A model generated the notes under the pieces. The model searched no databases. It was not told the origin of the DNA and saw only the letters and a list, made by a program, of their open reading frames with translations. Positions 41,502-54,852 of a stretch of 64,000 nucleotides of DNA are shown here, piece by piece. Source of the stretch: Picochlorum sp. 'celeri' (Eukaryota > Chlorophyta > Trebouxiophyceae); assembly GCA_010909725.1 (NCBI GenBank), contig JAACMV010000010.1, positions 721,501 through 785,500 of the forward strand, in the 5' to 3' direction. Each line of letters starts with the position of its first letter. Position 1 is the stretch's first letter. A program made the translations under genes and the position numbers.

Positions 41502-42725
41502 ATGCAGGAGGATATGGGACGGGCTACGACTTTTGGAACGTGGTTGAGAAAGTTTAAATGGATTCAATCGTCTAGAGAACAGACATTGCGGGCAGAGTCA
41601 AGGTTGTTGGCGTTGTCTGGCTGTGAGCTTCCTTTGAAGCAAAAGGACACGTTCATCCACAATGGGAAGGACTTTCTGCATAGTATTGAAGGCGGTAAAG
41701 CAGATGGGCCTCCTTTAGTGTATCTGCCCGGGTATGGGGCTGGAGTTGGGTTCTTTTTCAGGATTATCAAGGGGCTTTGTGCTGGTTGGCACGTCTACTG
41801 TGTTGACCTCTTGGGAACAGGACTCTCCTCCCGCCCAAAGTTCTCTGCGAAATCAACCGAGGAGGCTGAAAACTTTTTTATTGATAGTTTGGAAGAATGG
41901 CGGAAGGCCAGGCAGCTAGACACGTTCATTTTAGTAGGACATTCCATGGGGGGATATTTAGCTGGATGTTATGCAAGAAAGCATCCCGACCGGGTACGCC
42001 ATTTGGTCATGGTATGCCCAGCTGGTATAGGAGAGAAGCCAAAAGATTGGTCTCCTCCCGATGTTGTGAAAAGTCCATGGACCATGCGCGGCCAACTGTA
42101 TAGACTTGCCACAAGGCTCTGGAATTCTGGAGTAACACCAGGTGTTTTTGTGCGAGGTATTGGACCCTGGGGCCCAAAAATGGTGTCAGGATATACGTCA
42201 AGGCGGTTTAGTGTAGGTCACCATTTGAGTGACGATGAGATCGATGCCTTTTCCGAGTATATGTATGGCATTCTTAGTGCCAAAGGATCTGGAGAATATG
42301 CACTGCGTCACATTCTGGAACCATTTGCATACCCCCGAAGCCCATTGGAATACAGGCTGGACACCATTAACGTTCCAATTTCCTTTATTTACGGGAAGCA
42401 GGATTGGATGGATCCCAAAGCAGCGCAGAGATTGATTCAAAGGATTCAGAACAACCGTGAGAAGATTCTGGAAGGTGATATGGACCTTAATACTACTGAA
42501 AATGCTGGACATTTTCCATTCCTTGATCAGCCTGGAGAATTTTTAAGAGGTATGGTGTCTGTGTGTGGCAGTCATTTGTCTGAAAAAGGTATTCAATCAG
42601 TCCTAGAGGCAGCAGATGAGTTCCCATTGGAAGACTCATCTGCGATTGATACAAAGTCAGAAATGCAAAAGGAGATGAAGTCCAACCCTGCAGCAGCCGA
42701 GGCACATATTGCGACAGACTTGTAA
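41502..42725 (+). CDS. CGI-58/ABHD4-5-like alpha/beta hydrolase
   Basis: The single-exon gene encodes 407 residues. The alpha/beta-hydrolase fold has the nucleophile elbow GHSMGG near residue 145 (Ser kept, unlike mammalian ABHD5 where it is Asn), an acid in YGKQDWMD, and the catalytic His in ENAGHFPFLD near 336, where HFPFLD also forms the HX4D motif of lysophospholipid acyltransferases in this family. The lid segment DDEIDAFSEYMYGILSAKGS and AYPRSPLEYRL is typical of the ABHD4/5 group. Plant CGI-58 regulates neutral-lipid and polyamine metabolism. No targeting signal is obvious. The C-terminal about 50 residues are polar and non-conserved. Confidence 0.85.
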   Translation: MQEDMGRATTFGTWLRKFKWIQSSREQTLRAESRLLALSGCELPLKQKDTFIHNGKDFLHSIEGGKADGPPLVYLPGYGAGVGFFFRIIKGLCAGWHVYCVDLLGTGLSSRPKFSAKSTEEAENFFIDSLEEWRKARQLDTFILVGHSMGGYLAGCYARKHPDRVRHLVMVCPAGIGEKPKDWSPPDVVKSPWTMRGQLYRLATRLWNSGVTPGVFVRGIGPWGPKMVSGYTSRRFSVGHHLSDDEIDAFSEYMYGILSAKGSGEYALRHILEPFAYPRSPLEYRLDTINVPISFIYGKQDWMDPKAAQRLIQRIQNNREKILEGDMDLNTTENAGHFPFLDQPGEFLRGMVSVCGSHLSEKGIQSVLEAADEFPLEDSSAIDTKSEMQKEMKSNPAAAEAHIATDL

Positions 42726-42911
42726 TTTGTAAGACACGTGTATTTTTTAGCCCGCGAAGAAGTGCGTTGTATGATACATACGGTTGTTGACTGGGTACAG
42801 ATCAGGAATATGGGGTATAGCGTCATGCAGAATAATAGTGTTGGCTATCATGAATGTATATTACTTTTGAAACATGTATATAAACATAAAAGTTTTGACA
42901 GACTCAGGGTA

Positions 42912-43991
42912 TCAATGAATACGCTGATGGAGTCTATGCAATCTCCTCATGAGACTGTTTGCCTCAGATACCATGGTTTGCATGGTGCAATCAAGATCCA
43001 CAAGGTGTTCTGCCAAATATCGCCGAGGCTGTTCTCTCTCACAAGTGTGCGCGGGAATATGAATATTGTAATCTAACGGAGATGGGTTAGATTTACTGCG
43101 TTCATTTCGCTCAGGCGAAGATGTGACGTTGGTCACTGGTACCACTTTGCGTCTTTTGGTCCGACTCTTCAGAATTGGCCGGACCGCTTTTTCAGGTGAT
43201 CTTTTATATGCCTGTGTAGGTAAAGAATCATCACCTTTATAAAACGTTCGCACATTCACCAGATCTCTCTTAAATTGCACTCGTTTCTTCCCCTTTTTCA
43301 TGCTACCAGGTGTGTTGATGTTTTCATCATCAGGTGTTGCATGAACTGATTCTGTAGACTGCATGACCTGCTTTTCCGGCGTGATATTCTCTGATACATC
43401 CGATAAACATGGACTTTTCACGTCGTTTGCATCGCCATTTGCTCCTGGTACTGGTTGGGGCGAGGTTGCAAGCAATTCAGAATGCTGGATTGAAGCACCT
43501 TGCTGTGGTTTGCCTTGAGGTGACCCAGCTTGGGCAGCTGGATTTTCACCTTCGACATCATTTGAATCTTGTAATTTCATCTGTTGATCTATAGTGTGAT
43601 CCTGTGGATTCTCGCGCTGCACACCCCTATTCTCCTCTGAGAGTTCAGCCTGAGGCTTGTCTGCATCATCTGCTTGTGCGCTCTCATCCAGGTCCATTTG
43701 AAAATCCTGAAATATAGATCACTAGATACTTAATTCTAAATCGATCATTGCCCAGCTCGTTGCGCTCGGTAAAGAACGTACCTCGAACAAACTTTCGGTG
43801 TCCAGATCAAACAGGTACGACAAAGCGCCCTGTTCAGTCTCGATTGCATTAGAAGATTTTGGAAAAGATAATCCTAAAGATTGGTGCTGATTGAGCCCTG
43901 GATCCGATACTGTGGATTGGTCCCGTGGCTGTGTCGCTGGCTCTGTTGCGCTTTGATGTGCGTCTTGCGACAACGAATTCATCTCCGTCAT
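42912..43991 (-). CDS. Hypothetical protein with a PP1-docking-like motif
   Basis: Two exons (complement 43782-43991 and 42912-43706; 75-nt intron, GTACGT donor) join in frame to 334 residues. Most of the protein is disordered: Gln/Ser/Asp-rich through about residue 190. Around 207-225 is KKGKKRVQFKRDLVNVRTFY, containing an RVxF-type protein phosphatase 1 docking sequence (KRVQF) with a trailing V-R-x-F/Y pattern. It is followed near 243 by RPILKSRTKRRKV, a basic possible nuclear localisation signal. The C-terminus is a short helix with paired Leu/His. I recognise no family; a nuclear PP1 regulator is a hypothesis. Confidence 0.6.
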
Positions 43992-44128
43992 GATAGTAGA
44001 AATTATCGGATTATTATTTTATTTAATTACATATGCGGTATCAAGTATGCAATAACAAAAATATGGTTGGCATGAAATGGTTTCGTGTCTGCATGCACAT
44101 GGCATGGCTTCATGCAGAATGCATTTCT

Positions 44129-46516
44129 TTAAATAAACTTCACCTTTCCTATTCTAGGCGTTGTGTCAACGTTCCATCTCTTGAAACATAATGACACTGA
44201 TAAAGGAATGGTCCATGCAAATCCAGGCGACACTACCAAGCTGATGTAGCCCATCAGCTTGATTGCTTTAATGTACACAACATGTATATTCACTGCAACG
44301 ATGCATAGCAGAACAGTAATCTCATACGAAGTAAATGGAAGACCTTGATGTGGACCACTAGAAGACGACGATTCAACATATCGCCTTCCAGCAACAAGGC
44401 CAAGGAAGACAGTCATTGGGAAAATACAACATAGCAGATGCATTACTTGTACTAGCAGTACATCTGGTGTTGGGACTGATATCATGTCTCCCTGGATATA
44501 GCCAATTACTCCGTGGTGAAAGACTATAAAAGGCAAGTTTCCACTCAGCAAATCTGCCAGGTATAATGGTCCAGTTATGAGGTACAGGCAATATCCAAGA
44601 ATGGTATGCCACACTGTTGAGAAGAGAGAAAGAATGCATAGGGACGTGAAAGGGACCATGCATTTCGATGGATAGTACCAAGGGCTGCTTGAAACCCATC
44701 TATGATATGCAATAATCGCTTTCGCGTGCTTTTCCATCAGAATCTTTGGCACGACCAGCATCAGCATGAGCCCAGTGAATGCAACAAAGTACATTCTGTG
44801 AGCAAGATTGGGCCAATTGACTGCCAACGTGATTTGCTCCCGCAATGTAAGTTCCAAGGCTGCCCTGCCATCGTATGCCTCCACAGTACAGCCCCCAAAG
44901 CCGCATTCAAGCCTGGCTGCCCTAGTATCTGAGATGGAGGACACATATATTCCTTTGTCATTCTTGCCTCTCACCTCAATCTGCAAGTGGACGTGAGGCA
45001 CAGAGCGAAGCGATTCATCGGCGACCCTTATATTTCCTGTCTTCTGAAAGATCATTTTGCGACCATCGCTCTCGCCTGGTATGTCAACCTTATCCAAGGG
45101 GAAACGCCACAGGGGCTTTGAGGCATTCGATTCTCCATCAGGCATGTATACAAGGGCGTTCACCTCGTCCACGTGCAAATTCGAATGCAATGAAAACACC
45201 ATGACTCGAACCATTCCACGAGGAAGGGACTCAATGCCCTCACAGAGAGAATACCTGGCATCTCGTGGCCAAGTGATTATTGGGATGGAATCAATCACCA
45301 TGGCTCCTGAGGCTTCATCTGTAGCACTCGTCACACCCCACGCATTCAAATCAAAAAAGGTTTGCCACTGCTTATTCCGTCTCTGATACGAGTCAGACAT
45401 TGCAGCACGTGTTCTAGGGGCACTTGGTGTGTTGAAGTAGAAATCTCCAAAGGAGAGGCACCCAGAGTCCACTGTAATGATTCTGAATCGTCTATCATCT
45501 TTCCAAGCTGCAGTTTCTAGCTCTGTCAAATATCTCTGAGACTCTTCAATAGTATGAACCCTATGAAGTTTTTCCCCAAAAGCACTGTGAAGATGCCCTG
45601 ATACATACACAGTTGCAACCTCAGCAATAACATGTGCCATCCCAACTCCCTGCATGCAATACATGCTATCAAATGCATGCCGCAACGCCCCAAAAATCCC
45701 CATATTATACCATCTTCCTTCTGGATGACGCATTGAACTTATCGTGGAGAGCGGAAAATGCCCATAGGAAATGATTGGAGTCTTGGTTGGACCACAACCT
45801 ACAATATTCAACAGTGCTTTGACCTCTTCTCCAACGAGAGTGGCCTCCTCAACATCCTTTGAGTTCACCAGACCAACAAAATTTGTCGGACTCTTCAATC
45901 CTAAAGAAGCAGACGCATCTAAACCGAACAGAACAGCTTTCGGACACCCAGATTTGCCATCATACATGAATTTCTCCCTCCAGGTGTCAAATGTGACCAA
46001 TTCCTGATTCACCAACACATGCACAGCAGTCCTGCCTTTAGGAGACGCCCTCTTCCCTCTCCCACAATATGAATAGTTCCTATAGTGCTCACAGCATTCA
46101 TCAAACACATTAAACTTGTCGTGATTGCCAAGTATATCCAACACGGGGCCAGTGCGTGAGACAAACTCCTTCACCACACCATCATAGGCCATCCACTCTT
46201 CCTCATTCTGCTGCCCACCCCCAAGCAAAGACTTCCCATCAGTCAAATCTCCAGTTATCAATACAGTATCAGGACCAATCGCATCCAGCACACTCTCCCC
46301 AAACAGTCTCAAGTCCTCCACAACCTTCCCATACGAATACCAAGATTCGCCCTGATAACAACTGATATGGATATCACTCAATTGAACAACCACACTGGGT
46401 ACCCCATAATCAACGGTAGCCCCATCTACCCCCGGGATTGCTAATTGGACGAGCGACAGCAAGAGTACCACGACATTCGCGCATCCTTCCACTGCTCGAT
46501 ATCGATCTTGCATCAT
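44129..46516 (-). CDS. TMEM62-like membrane metallophosphoesterase
   Basis: The single-exon gene encodes 795 residues. A signal peptide or anchor (VVVLLLSLVQLAI) is followed by a calcineurin-like phosphoesterase domain on the lumenal side. Metal-binding motifs in order are QLSDIHIS (about 47), ITGDLTDG (about 89), LGNHDKF (about 127), SYGHFPL (about 250) and VSGHLHSAFG (about 315). A beta-rich middle domain leads to five or more membrane helices from about 580 to the C-terminus. This is the layout of animal and plant TMEM62 proteins, whose substrate is not known. All metal ligands are intact, so it should be active. Confidence 0.87.
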   Translation of the reverse strand: MMQDRYRAVEGCANVVVLLLSLVQLAIPGVDGATVDYGVPSVVVQLSDIHISCYQGESWYSYGKVVEDLRLFGESVLDAIGPDTVLITGDLTDGKSLLGGGQQNEEEWMAYDGVVKEFVSRTGPVLDILGNHDKFNVFDECCEHYRNYSYCGRGKRASPKGRTAVHVLVNQELVTFDTWREKFMYDGKSGCPKAVLFGLDASASLGLKSPTNFVGLVNSKDVEEATLVGEEVKALLNIVGCGPTKTPIISYGHFPLSTISSMRHPEGRWYNMGIFGALRHAFDSMYCMQGVGMAHVIAEVATVYVSGHLHSAFGEKLHRVHTIEESQRYLTELETAAWKDDRRFRIITVDSGCLSFGDFYFNTPSAPRTRAAMSDSYQRRNKQWQTFFDLNAWGVTSATDEASGAMVIDSIPIITWPRDARYSLCEGIESLPRGMVRVMVFSLHSNLHVDEVNALVYMPDGESNASKPLWRFPLDKVDIPGESDGRKMIFQKTGNIRVADESLRSVPHVHLQIEVRGKNDKGIYVSSISDTRAARLECGFGGCTVEAYDGRAALELTLREQITLAVNWPNLAHRMYFVAFTGLMLMLVVPKILMEKHAKAIIAYHRWVSSSPWYYPSKCMVPFTSLCILSLFSTVWHTILGYCLYLITGPLYLADLLSGNLPFIVFHHGVIGYIQGDMISVPTPDVLLVQVMHLLCCIFPMTVFLGLVAGRRYVESSSSSGPHQGLPFTSYEITVLLCIVAVNIHVVYIKAIKLMGYISLVVSPGFAWTIPLSVSLCFKRWNVDTTPRIGKVKFI

Positions 46517-46726
46517 GTACCATGTAGATGAATTGAATAAATATCAAACATGGTCTGTATGCGAGATTCTGGGTCACATATCGCCATCAGGATCCTCAGA
46601 CCCACTCAGGTTTGGTTTCAGCAATTGTATCCACCATGAAGAATTCACATTCGCGACGTTGTGGATACGAGGTGGGCCTAGGGAATCCCAACATACAATT
46701 CTTTTTATGTTTTAATAAATACTGCC

Positions 46727-48409
46727 ATGCAAGGGGGGTCGAATGAGGGCAGTTCCATTCCTTTGGCAGGGTCTGACCAACCCCGGTCCCTGTCATTTGA
46801 ACAGCAAGCAAGGTTAGGGACGCAGCATGGCAGTGATTCTGCCACTACAAGTACCAGTTCAAGTGATAGCAACCTTATAAGATCAGTAAATCATGCGCTG
46901 AACGTGATTGGCATGGGGAGGTCACAGTGGTTGCTGTTGGGGTACACGAGTTTCGCCTGGGCAGCTGATGCGAGCGAGACTATGATCCTGTCGTTTTTAG
47001 GGCCGAGTGTTGTGTGTGCATTTGATGCAGGGCCTGCTGAAGAGAGTCTGCTGACATCCGTGGTGTTTGCCGGGATGCTGGTTGGAGTCTATGTGCTTGG
47101 CTCAGTGTCTGATTCTCATGGGCGAAGGAAGGGTTTTTTGGTGTCTGCGCTTTTGCTCGGTGCTGCAGGAGTAGCTTCTGCTGTTGCTCCTTCATTCGTA
47201 TGGTTGGTGTTGTGTCGGATGATGGTTGGTGCAGGGTTGGGTGGTACCCCAATTGCGGTGACTTTGTTTGCAGAGTGGGTGCCATCTGCTCGTCGTGGCA
47301 TCTTGTCCTTGTTGATGCAGTCCTCTTGGACAGTAGGGACAGCTGTACAGTCTCTCATGGCCTGGGCTATTTTGGGGTCTTTGGGGTGGAGATGGTTTCT
47401 CTTCTTATCGGCGTTGCCATTATTTGTTCTTGTGATAGGGTATCCGTGGCTTCCTGAATCTCCGTATTGGTTGGTTGCCAAGCAGAGGTACAAGGATGCA
47501 GAGGATATTGTAGGCAAGGTTGCCGAGTTTAATAAAGTAGAAGCGCCGTTGCATACCTCTTTTGCTCCCGCCCCGCGAGAGAGCTATGCAAATGACTCAA
47601 CAAAGATTGTAGTTGATGATGGCATCATATCATCAGAAGAGGAATCCCAGGGAGCATCATGGACGCAGCCAGTGGTTGCGGTTCTTAAAAGCGTCCGATA
47701 TGCTCTGCGTCAAGTCTTTGGTGAGCGCCTTGCGCGTACGACTGGTATCCTTTGGCTCGTATGGTTTGCAAATGCGACAACGTATTACGGTTTGGTTCTC
47801 CTGACCACTAGTTTACAGGTTGAGAGTGAAAAGGACAAGGGTGAGCAGCGTTGCCATGACGGAGAGGCTGTGTTTTCGTCATCAGATTATTTTGCAGTCT
47901 TTATCACATCGTTGGCGGAGGCTCCTGGTCTTTTGGGAGCCGCATTTCTCATTGATTATAAAGGCAGGCTTTGGTGTCTTCGGATAGGCATGCTCATCTG
48001 TGCCATTTGCATATTTTGTTTACTCATTGGAGGGCGGGTGTTACAGCTCGTACTTCTTTTCATCTCAAGAGCTGCAATTGAAGGAACATTTAGCGTCTTG
48101 TATGTGTACACTCCAGAACTCTACCCCACCCAGATTCGATCTTTTGGCCTAGCCCTCTGCAATGGATTTGCACGGTTGGGTGGATTTTCAGCACCATTTT
48201 TCACAGTATATTTGGTAGAGAATGGGAAATCATCTTGGTCTATGATTCTTTTAGGATGCCTTTGTTCTATTGCTCTTATTGGATGCCTTCTTCTTCCTAT
48301 CGAGACCATGGGAACAGACTTGCAGGCTGACCACACCCATGATGCCAGGAATAATAATACTCATGCTGCTGAGGATGAGGACGAAGATGTCCCCCTCGTC
48401 GTACACTAG
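46727..48409 (+). CDS. SVOP-like MFS transporter
   Basis: The single-exon gene encodes 560 residues. A polar Ser-rich N-terminus of about 65 residues precedes 12 membrane helices. The signature GSVSDSHGRRKGFL (loop 2-3) and the MVGAGLGGTPIAVTLFAEWVPS segment are typical of SV2/SVOP-like and organic-cation transporters, and YTPELYPTQIRSFGLALCNG marks the loop before helix 11. A long cytoplasmic loop (about 255-320) separates the halves. The acidic C-terminal tail ends DEDEDVPLVVH. Substrate is unknown; relatives carry organic cations, niacin or sugars. It is convergent with the next gene. Confidence 0.85.
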   Translation: MQGGSNEGSSIPLAGSDQPRSLSFEQQARLGTQHGSDSATTSTSSSDSNLIRSVNHALNVIGMGRSQWLLLGYTSFAWAADASETMILSFLGPSVVCAFDAGPAEESLLTSVVFAGMLVGVYVLGSVSDSHGRRKGFLVSALLLGAAGVASAVAPSFVWLVLCRMMVGAGLGGTPIAVTLFAEWVPSARRGILSLLMQSSWTVGTAVQSLMAWAILGSLGWRWFLFLSALPLFVLVIGYPWLPESPYWLVAKQRYKDAEDIVGKVAEFNKVEAPLHTSFAPAPRESYANDSTKIVVDDGIISSEEESQGASWTQPVVAVLKSVRYALRQVFGERLARTTGILWLVWFANATTYYGLVLLTTSLQVESEKDKGEQRCHDGEAVFSSSDYFAVFITSLAEAPGLLGAAFLIDYKGRLWCLRIGMLICAICIFCLLIGGRVLQLVLLFISRAAIEGTFSVLYVYTPELYPTQIRSFGLALCNGFARLGGFSAPFFTVYLVENGKSSWSMILLGCLCSIALIGCLLLPIETMGTDLQADHTHDARNNNTHAAEDEDEDVPLVVH

Positions 48410-48529
48410 TATATCATAAATAATAATGCATATTAAATAAATACCAACATAATTCATATACAGTCGTGTAACGAATTCATTTTCTAGGTGATCTACCCAG
48501 GTTTCAGAGCAGGAATAGTGCCCCTTGCA

Positions 48530-49335
48530 TTACTGATCTGGAAACAGGTACTCCAACCCGAGAAGCCACAATCCAACACCGGCAGCCGATAACACAACCA
48601 ACAGTACTAAAACTCGCTTCACAATCCCCATGATGGATGTATCTATCCCAGTCATATCCGTCTCAAGAACGCTTGTCAAATCCTCCTGCATCAAATCCCG
48701 ACTCCTACGTGCTGACGGTGCAGACATGCGCTGCTGTACCCCGCCTGATGACGCAGCTTTCAACGCTGCTTCACTAAACTTTTTCAATCGAATCTGAACC
48801 TGCTGCGATGCAATAAAATTCACAGCATACTCATCAAACTCGGAAGGATTCTGAATGACATTTTTGAAATCCAATCCCTGCAATACGGCATCCCTCAGCG
48901 TAATCTGCGCCAGCTCAACATCTCCAAAGCAGGCATGCACACATGTACAATTATACAGCGCAGCCAACCGCTGTTGCTCATCAGGATCATTCCTTGGCAC
49001 CTCTTCCCAGAGTTTGAGTGCCCCCATCCTATCCCCAGACTCATACTTTACCTTTCCAGCAGCCAACAAGTCCCTCGCCTATGAATATAGATGTAGTAGT
49101 TGGTTAGATTCAAGGCAGCAATCGCCATCCGTGATACAGACAACGTCTCGAAATTGGTAGATTCATGGCAGAGACCCACCTTGATCGAACACACAATCCC
49201 ACTCGCCCCTGTCCTACGTTTACAATGATATCTATATCGTCGATCAATAAGAGACGAGCGCCGTGGCGTCACTGTCACGCATCTATTGAAGAGTCTCCCT
49301 TGCATACTTCTCTGGCCACCCGTATTTGGCCTCAT
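48530..49335 (-). CDS. TPR-like organellar membrane protein
   Basis: Two exons (complement 49180-49335 and 48530-49078; 101-nt intron, GTGGGT donor) give 234 residues; a start at Met11 (49305) is equally possible. Exon 1 is Arg-rich without acidic residues, a plastid or mitochondrial presequence. Exon 2 has helix pairs resembling tetratricopeptide repeats (LLAAGKVKYESGDRMGALKL, then LAALYNCTCVHACFGDVELA), a basic linker, and a single C-terminal membrane anchor (VLVLLVVLSAAGVGLWLLG). A tail-anchored TPR protein facing stroma or matrix suggests a role in complex assembly. A plastid homologue seems likely, but I cannot name it. Confidence 0.65.
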
Positions 49336-49375
49336 ATTGTCTCAAATGGCATCGACCGATTACAATTCAATTCAA

Positions 49376-50245
49376 TTATGGTTCCATCATACCATCCCAG
49401 AGGTAAGAGATTGTATTCTCTGAAGATGAGGACACCCGACGGATCACATCTTCTGCCCTCTGCCTAATCACATCATGGACCTGTTCCACACTCCCAGATG
49501 CATCAATCGTCTCCCATCTGGGTGCATACACCTGCTTCATATGGTTGAATTCTTTCATTACAGCTTGCTGAAACACTGGTTTCTCATACCTCTCCTCACC
49601 AAACCCACCTCTCTCTGCTGCAGCCTCTGGACTCAGCTCTAAGAAGAAAACAGCATCTGGAGCCACGAGCCCCGTATCAGGTGCCATGCACCATTCCCTA
49701 TGCAGCATATCCCGTCCCTTTGCTGCCGTAAAAGCCACTCCGGAAAAGGCATACCGATCCACCACGAGCGTAATACCTTGTGACAACTTTTCCAACATCA
49801 GGTCTCTCTTCTCCCATCTATTTGCAGAAAAGAGCAAGTGGATGCATCCATCATCCACATCCGTCGTATTGGACAAGTAACTATTAATCATCCCTCCAAT
49901 CGTCGTGCTTCTGTCAGGAAATCTCCACAGCTCTGCTGGTCGACCAAGAGACTCCAATTGCTCTACCAACTTGGCACACTGTGTACTCTTACCAGCTCTA
50001 TCCACCCCTTCAAACACAATCAATGCACCACGACTGCCATTAATTCCAGTTGAATCTCCCATGATATCCCGGGATGACGCGTGTGGCAATCCTTTCCGCC
50101 CTGGAACAGAGACACTTGGTTGTACTACACGAGATGGACCGATGGATGCGCTTCTAGAAAGGACTCGAGAGACTACCAATGATGATTTCAACAGTGCTGA
50201 CCGCATACTATATCGGTATTCGAATAGGGGTGGGGTCTTTTCCAC
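49376..50245 (-). CDS. Thymidylate kinase
   Basis: The single-exon gene encodes 289 residues, longer than the usual about 210 because of an N-terminal extension of about 70 residues rich in Ser and Arg, consistent with an organelle-targeting peptide; Met62 (MGDSTG) could start a cytosolic form. Motifs are the P-loop FEGVDRAGKSTQ near 79, the substrate-binding LWRFPDRST, and the DRY segment VVDRYAFSGVAFTAAKG near 160. It phosphorylates dTMP to dTDP. Two in-frame starts could give dual localisation, as in plants. Confidence 0.93.
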   Translation of the reverse strand: MEKTPPLFEYRYSMRSALLKSSLVVSRVLSRSASIGPSRVVQPSVSVPGRKGLPHASSRDIMGDSTGINGSRGALIVFEGVDRAGKSTQCAKLVEQLESLGRPAELWRFPDRSTTIGGMINSYLSNTTDVDDGCIHLLFSANRWEKRDLMLEKLSQGITLVVDRYAFSGVAFTAAKGRDMLHREWCMAPDTGLVAPDAVFFLELSPEAAAERGGFGEERYEKPVFQQAVMKEFNHMKQVYAPRWETIDASGSVEQVHDVIRQRAEDVIRRVSSSSENTISYLWDGMMEP

Positions 50246-50437
50246 TGTTTCAAATTTGAAAATCCTTCACCGACAATCTCATCGCAGAGAAATGCATTCC
50301 CCATCAACGATTGGATGTGACGGTGAATCTCTGTGCATCTGCCAAGACTGAACTGGATTGATTCCGCAGCATCCATGGCGATGTGATGTGCTTTTTATTT
50401 TCAAAAAAATACTCGGTAGAGTAAGGTCAGAACCAGT

Positions 50438-52236
<1,799 letters not shown>

Positions 52237-52267
52237 ATTATTTTTACATGTGTAAGATATGGCGAAT

Positions 52268-54852
52268 TCATGTTTGCCGAGTACACGTGGTGTCATGCAG
52301 CATGGCAACAAGTGCAGTCCATCCAGTGAAAGGATGACATCCTTTGCCGCTGCCAGATTGGTCATCATAGTTCTCGTACACGAATCCATGCTTCTCATAC
52401 TCTCGTACGATTGTATTCACGACATTGCAACTCAATTCCTGGGCAAGTACATGTGCTCGCTGAGCGACCTCTCTATGCTGTCCCTTGGAATAGTGTCTCA
52501 TTGCTCTCACTACCAAATAATTCATGTTGACCCAAATAGCGCCTCTCCAGTACGGTGGATCGTGCGGCGTATTTCGTTTATTATATATAGAACTCGATTT
52601 AGAGAGAGATCGTAATCCAAAGGGCGACCATAGGTGTTCTGGCTTCTTCAGCATGTCCAAATAGTCATGCATCTCTGCTGCATTCTCTGGGATCAGTCCA
52701 AGGGCAAACGGAAACATGGTCACGTAGCCGATATGATGAACAAAACCAGGTGAAGGGTTCGATCCATTTATTATCCTTTTCCACTCCATTGCCTGGTTTC
52801 TGTTTTGATATTCTTCCAACACAACATCTGGGGTATCATTTCCATAGTCTGCAAAGACTCCTTGCTTGGGATCCCAGTGTAATCTCTTCAAAGCATCATA
52901 GTTTTCGAGAGATTGCGATAAATTTTCATATTCTATCTGTTTTTGTTTCGGCACGTTGATAGTCGACGCAATCTGCGACATTGCTCGTGCAGCCAATGCC
53001 ATCCAGCATCTCAGATCCAAATGTCTCTCAATCCCAGATGGGTGTGATGCTCGTGGGAAGTCATCCAACCCACTGGTGAGGGTTTTTGGATTCAATTCTT
53101 TATTAGTTGAGGCATCCCTGCCTCTCCATCTATATGCACCTGGGATTGGTCCTGCCTGGGTTTGGTTGTACCAGGTGAACCATGCATCCAATCGTGGCCA
53201 TGCTGCCCTCAAAAATGCCAAATCATTCTCCTTCTCCTCATACATCACACCCGATGAAACCAGTTCAGCCATTTCAGATAAAACTAAAAATAGTGTAGGG
53301 GGGTTGGCTGCGTCCGGCGATTGAGGAATGAATTCTTCTGGGACTCTGGCTCGTGACTCCATTCCAAGTATTTGTTCTCTGGCAATCCAACCACTCGATG
53401 TCATGAGATCCAGCCAACTCGCCAATATTTCTCTACTAATAGAAGGATTCCACTTTCGTATCAAAATTTGATGAAATCCTTCATCCCACAGGAATCCTCT
53501 TGGGAAAAAAGACCGGCTTGGCACTGCAGAATACAGTGGAGCATCCCACAATGGCTTCACAGATGATTGACCCTGTTCATCCTTTATTTTCACCAGAGAG
53601 TGCCCATACCAATATCCAATCCCACCAAGCATATTGCTTAAAGCATACTTGGCCACATCGGTGGTAAACCCAAGGTCACCAAACGTCGAAGTGAATTTCT
53701 TGTGGAACTTGTCCTCACTCTGAGATACTTTCCGTGTCAATGCCTCTCCAGACATCTCTTCTGCTCTTTTCTCTGTGGCTGAGGAGTGCATGATAACATC
53801 GCCTTTCACAAAGGAGATGTCCAGTGTCATAGGAAGGATGGCAGTGATTTGTAAAACAGCCACATTGGAATCCTCGGCACGCTCATTGGGAAACACAAGG
53901 GAGTAATACTCTGCTCCCTTGCTTTGTTGATCCAACAAACTTTTATACAATCCTCCTCTCACTAAATCTGTCATATTATGAAAATGGTTTGTTTTAGATC
54001 CATAATAGTGAACCGCCCCTCTAAACTCGCCATGTGGCCGCACATATGCACACCAGGAAGACGCTGAACCCCGAGTCCCTGACCAAAAGCTGCAACCACT
54101 GGGTTCCACTACAGCATTACCTGAAATGGACTGAGAAACACCCGCGGGATCCATTTCAATTGTACTTTCATCCTGATTTGCAAAGTAGATGAACATGGTG
54201 GTGGCATCCTGCTCCTCTGCAGCATTGCTCTCAGTCTCTGTTTCCATGGCCTTTGCTGAGATCCGAACTCCCCAATCCTCATCGTGCTCATCTGACTTTT
54301 GCCAGTACATTTCATATTTAATATTCCCATCCTCAAGCTCATGCCTGCCAAAGGATTCTCCATCATGCACCTTCCACCCCCAGTTCTTCATACCTGCACA
54401 TCATCACACATTCATCCCTCTGTCTCCATGTATATATACGCAACGCAACTATCCATACCATGATTCTGCTCAGCTTCATGCCGAAGAGACCCCAGAGGAT
54501 CGGCCCCTTGTGGATTTGTCCACATCACCCCCATCAATGTAGACAAGGGAGCCTTTGACCGAACTCCAAAGTATAGACCAGGTCTGTAGGTCCCCCAAAA
54601 CATCCGCTTTGCTCGATCTCCAACAAATTCAGATAATTCAGACAATCGAGCACCCTGTATAGGCCATAAATCCTTTGGAAGATGGCTATATTTCCTATAC
54701 CGGTCGAACTGACTATAGTTCACGACAGCCGCGACCAGAAGAGCCACCAAAGCTACTAGCAATGGTGTATGACCAATTCTTCCATATATAGTACCCCCAT
54801 TTTGAGGCATCGGAGGGGCATCAGTGGTACGGCCCTTCTTCGACGCCTTCAT
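52268..54852 (-). CDS. GCS1: ER mannosyl-oligosaccharide glucosidase (glucosidase I, GH63)
   Basis: Two exons (complement 54459-54852 and 52268-54393; 65-nt intron, GTATGG donor) give 839 residues, normal for the family. It is a type II membrane protein with a basic N-terminus (MKASKKGR) and one anchor near residues 31-45. The lumenal part has YRPGLYFGVRSKAPLS, then a beta-rich N-domain and an (alpha/alpha)6 catalytic domain: PSRSFFPRGFLWDEGFHQIL, YRWRGRD, and the C-terminal HPFTGWTALV. It removes the terminal alpha-1,2 glucose from N-glycan precursors. The presumed catalytic Asp/Glu in GFLWDEGF is present. It is convergent with adenylosuccinate lyase, 31 nt apart. Confidence 0.94.

Noticed and set aside
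41175..41567. 130-codon minus-strand frame
   Set aside because: It overlaps the well-supported CGI-58-like start and shows no domain; probably an antisense open frame.
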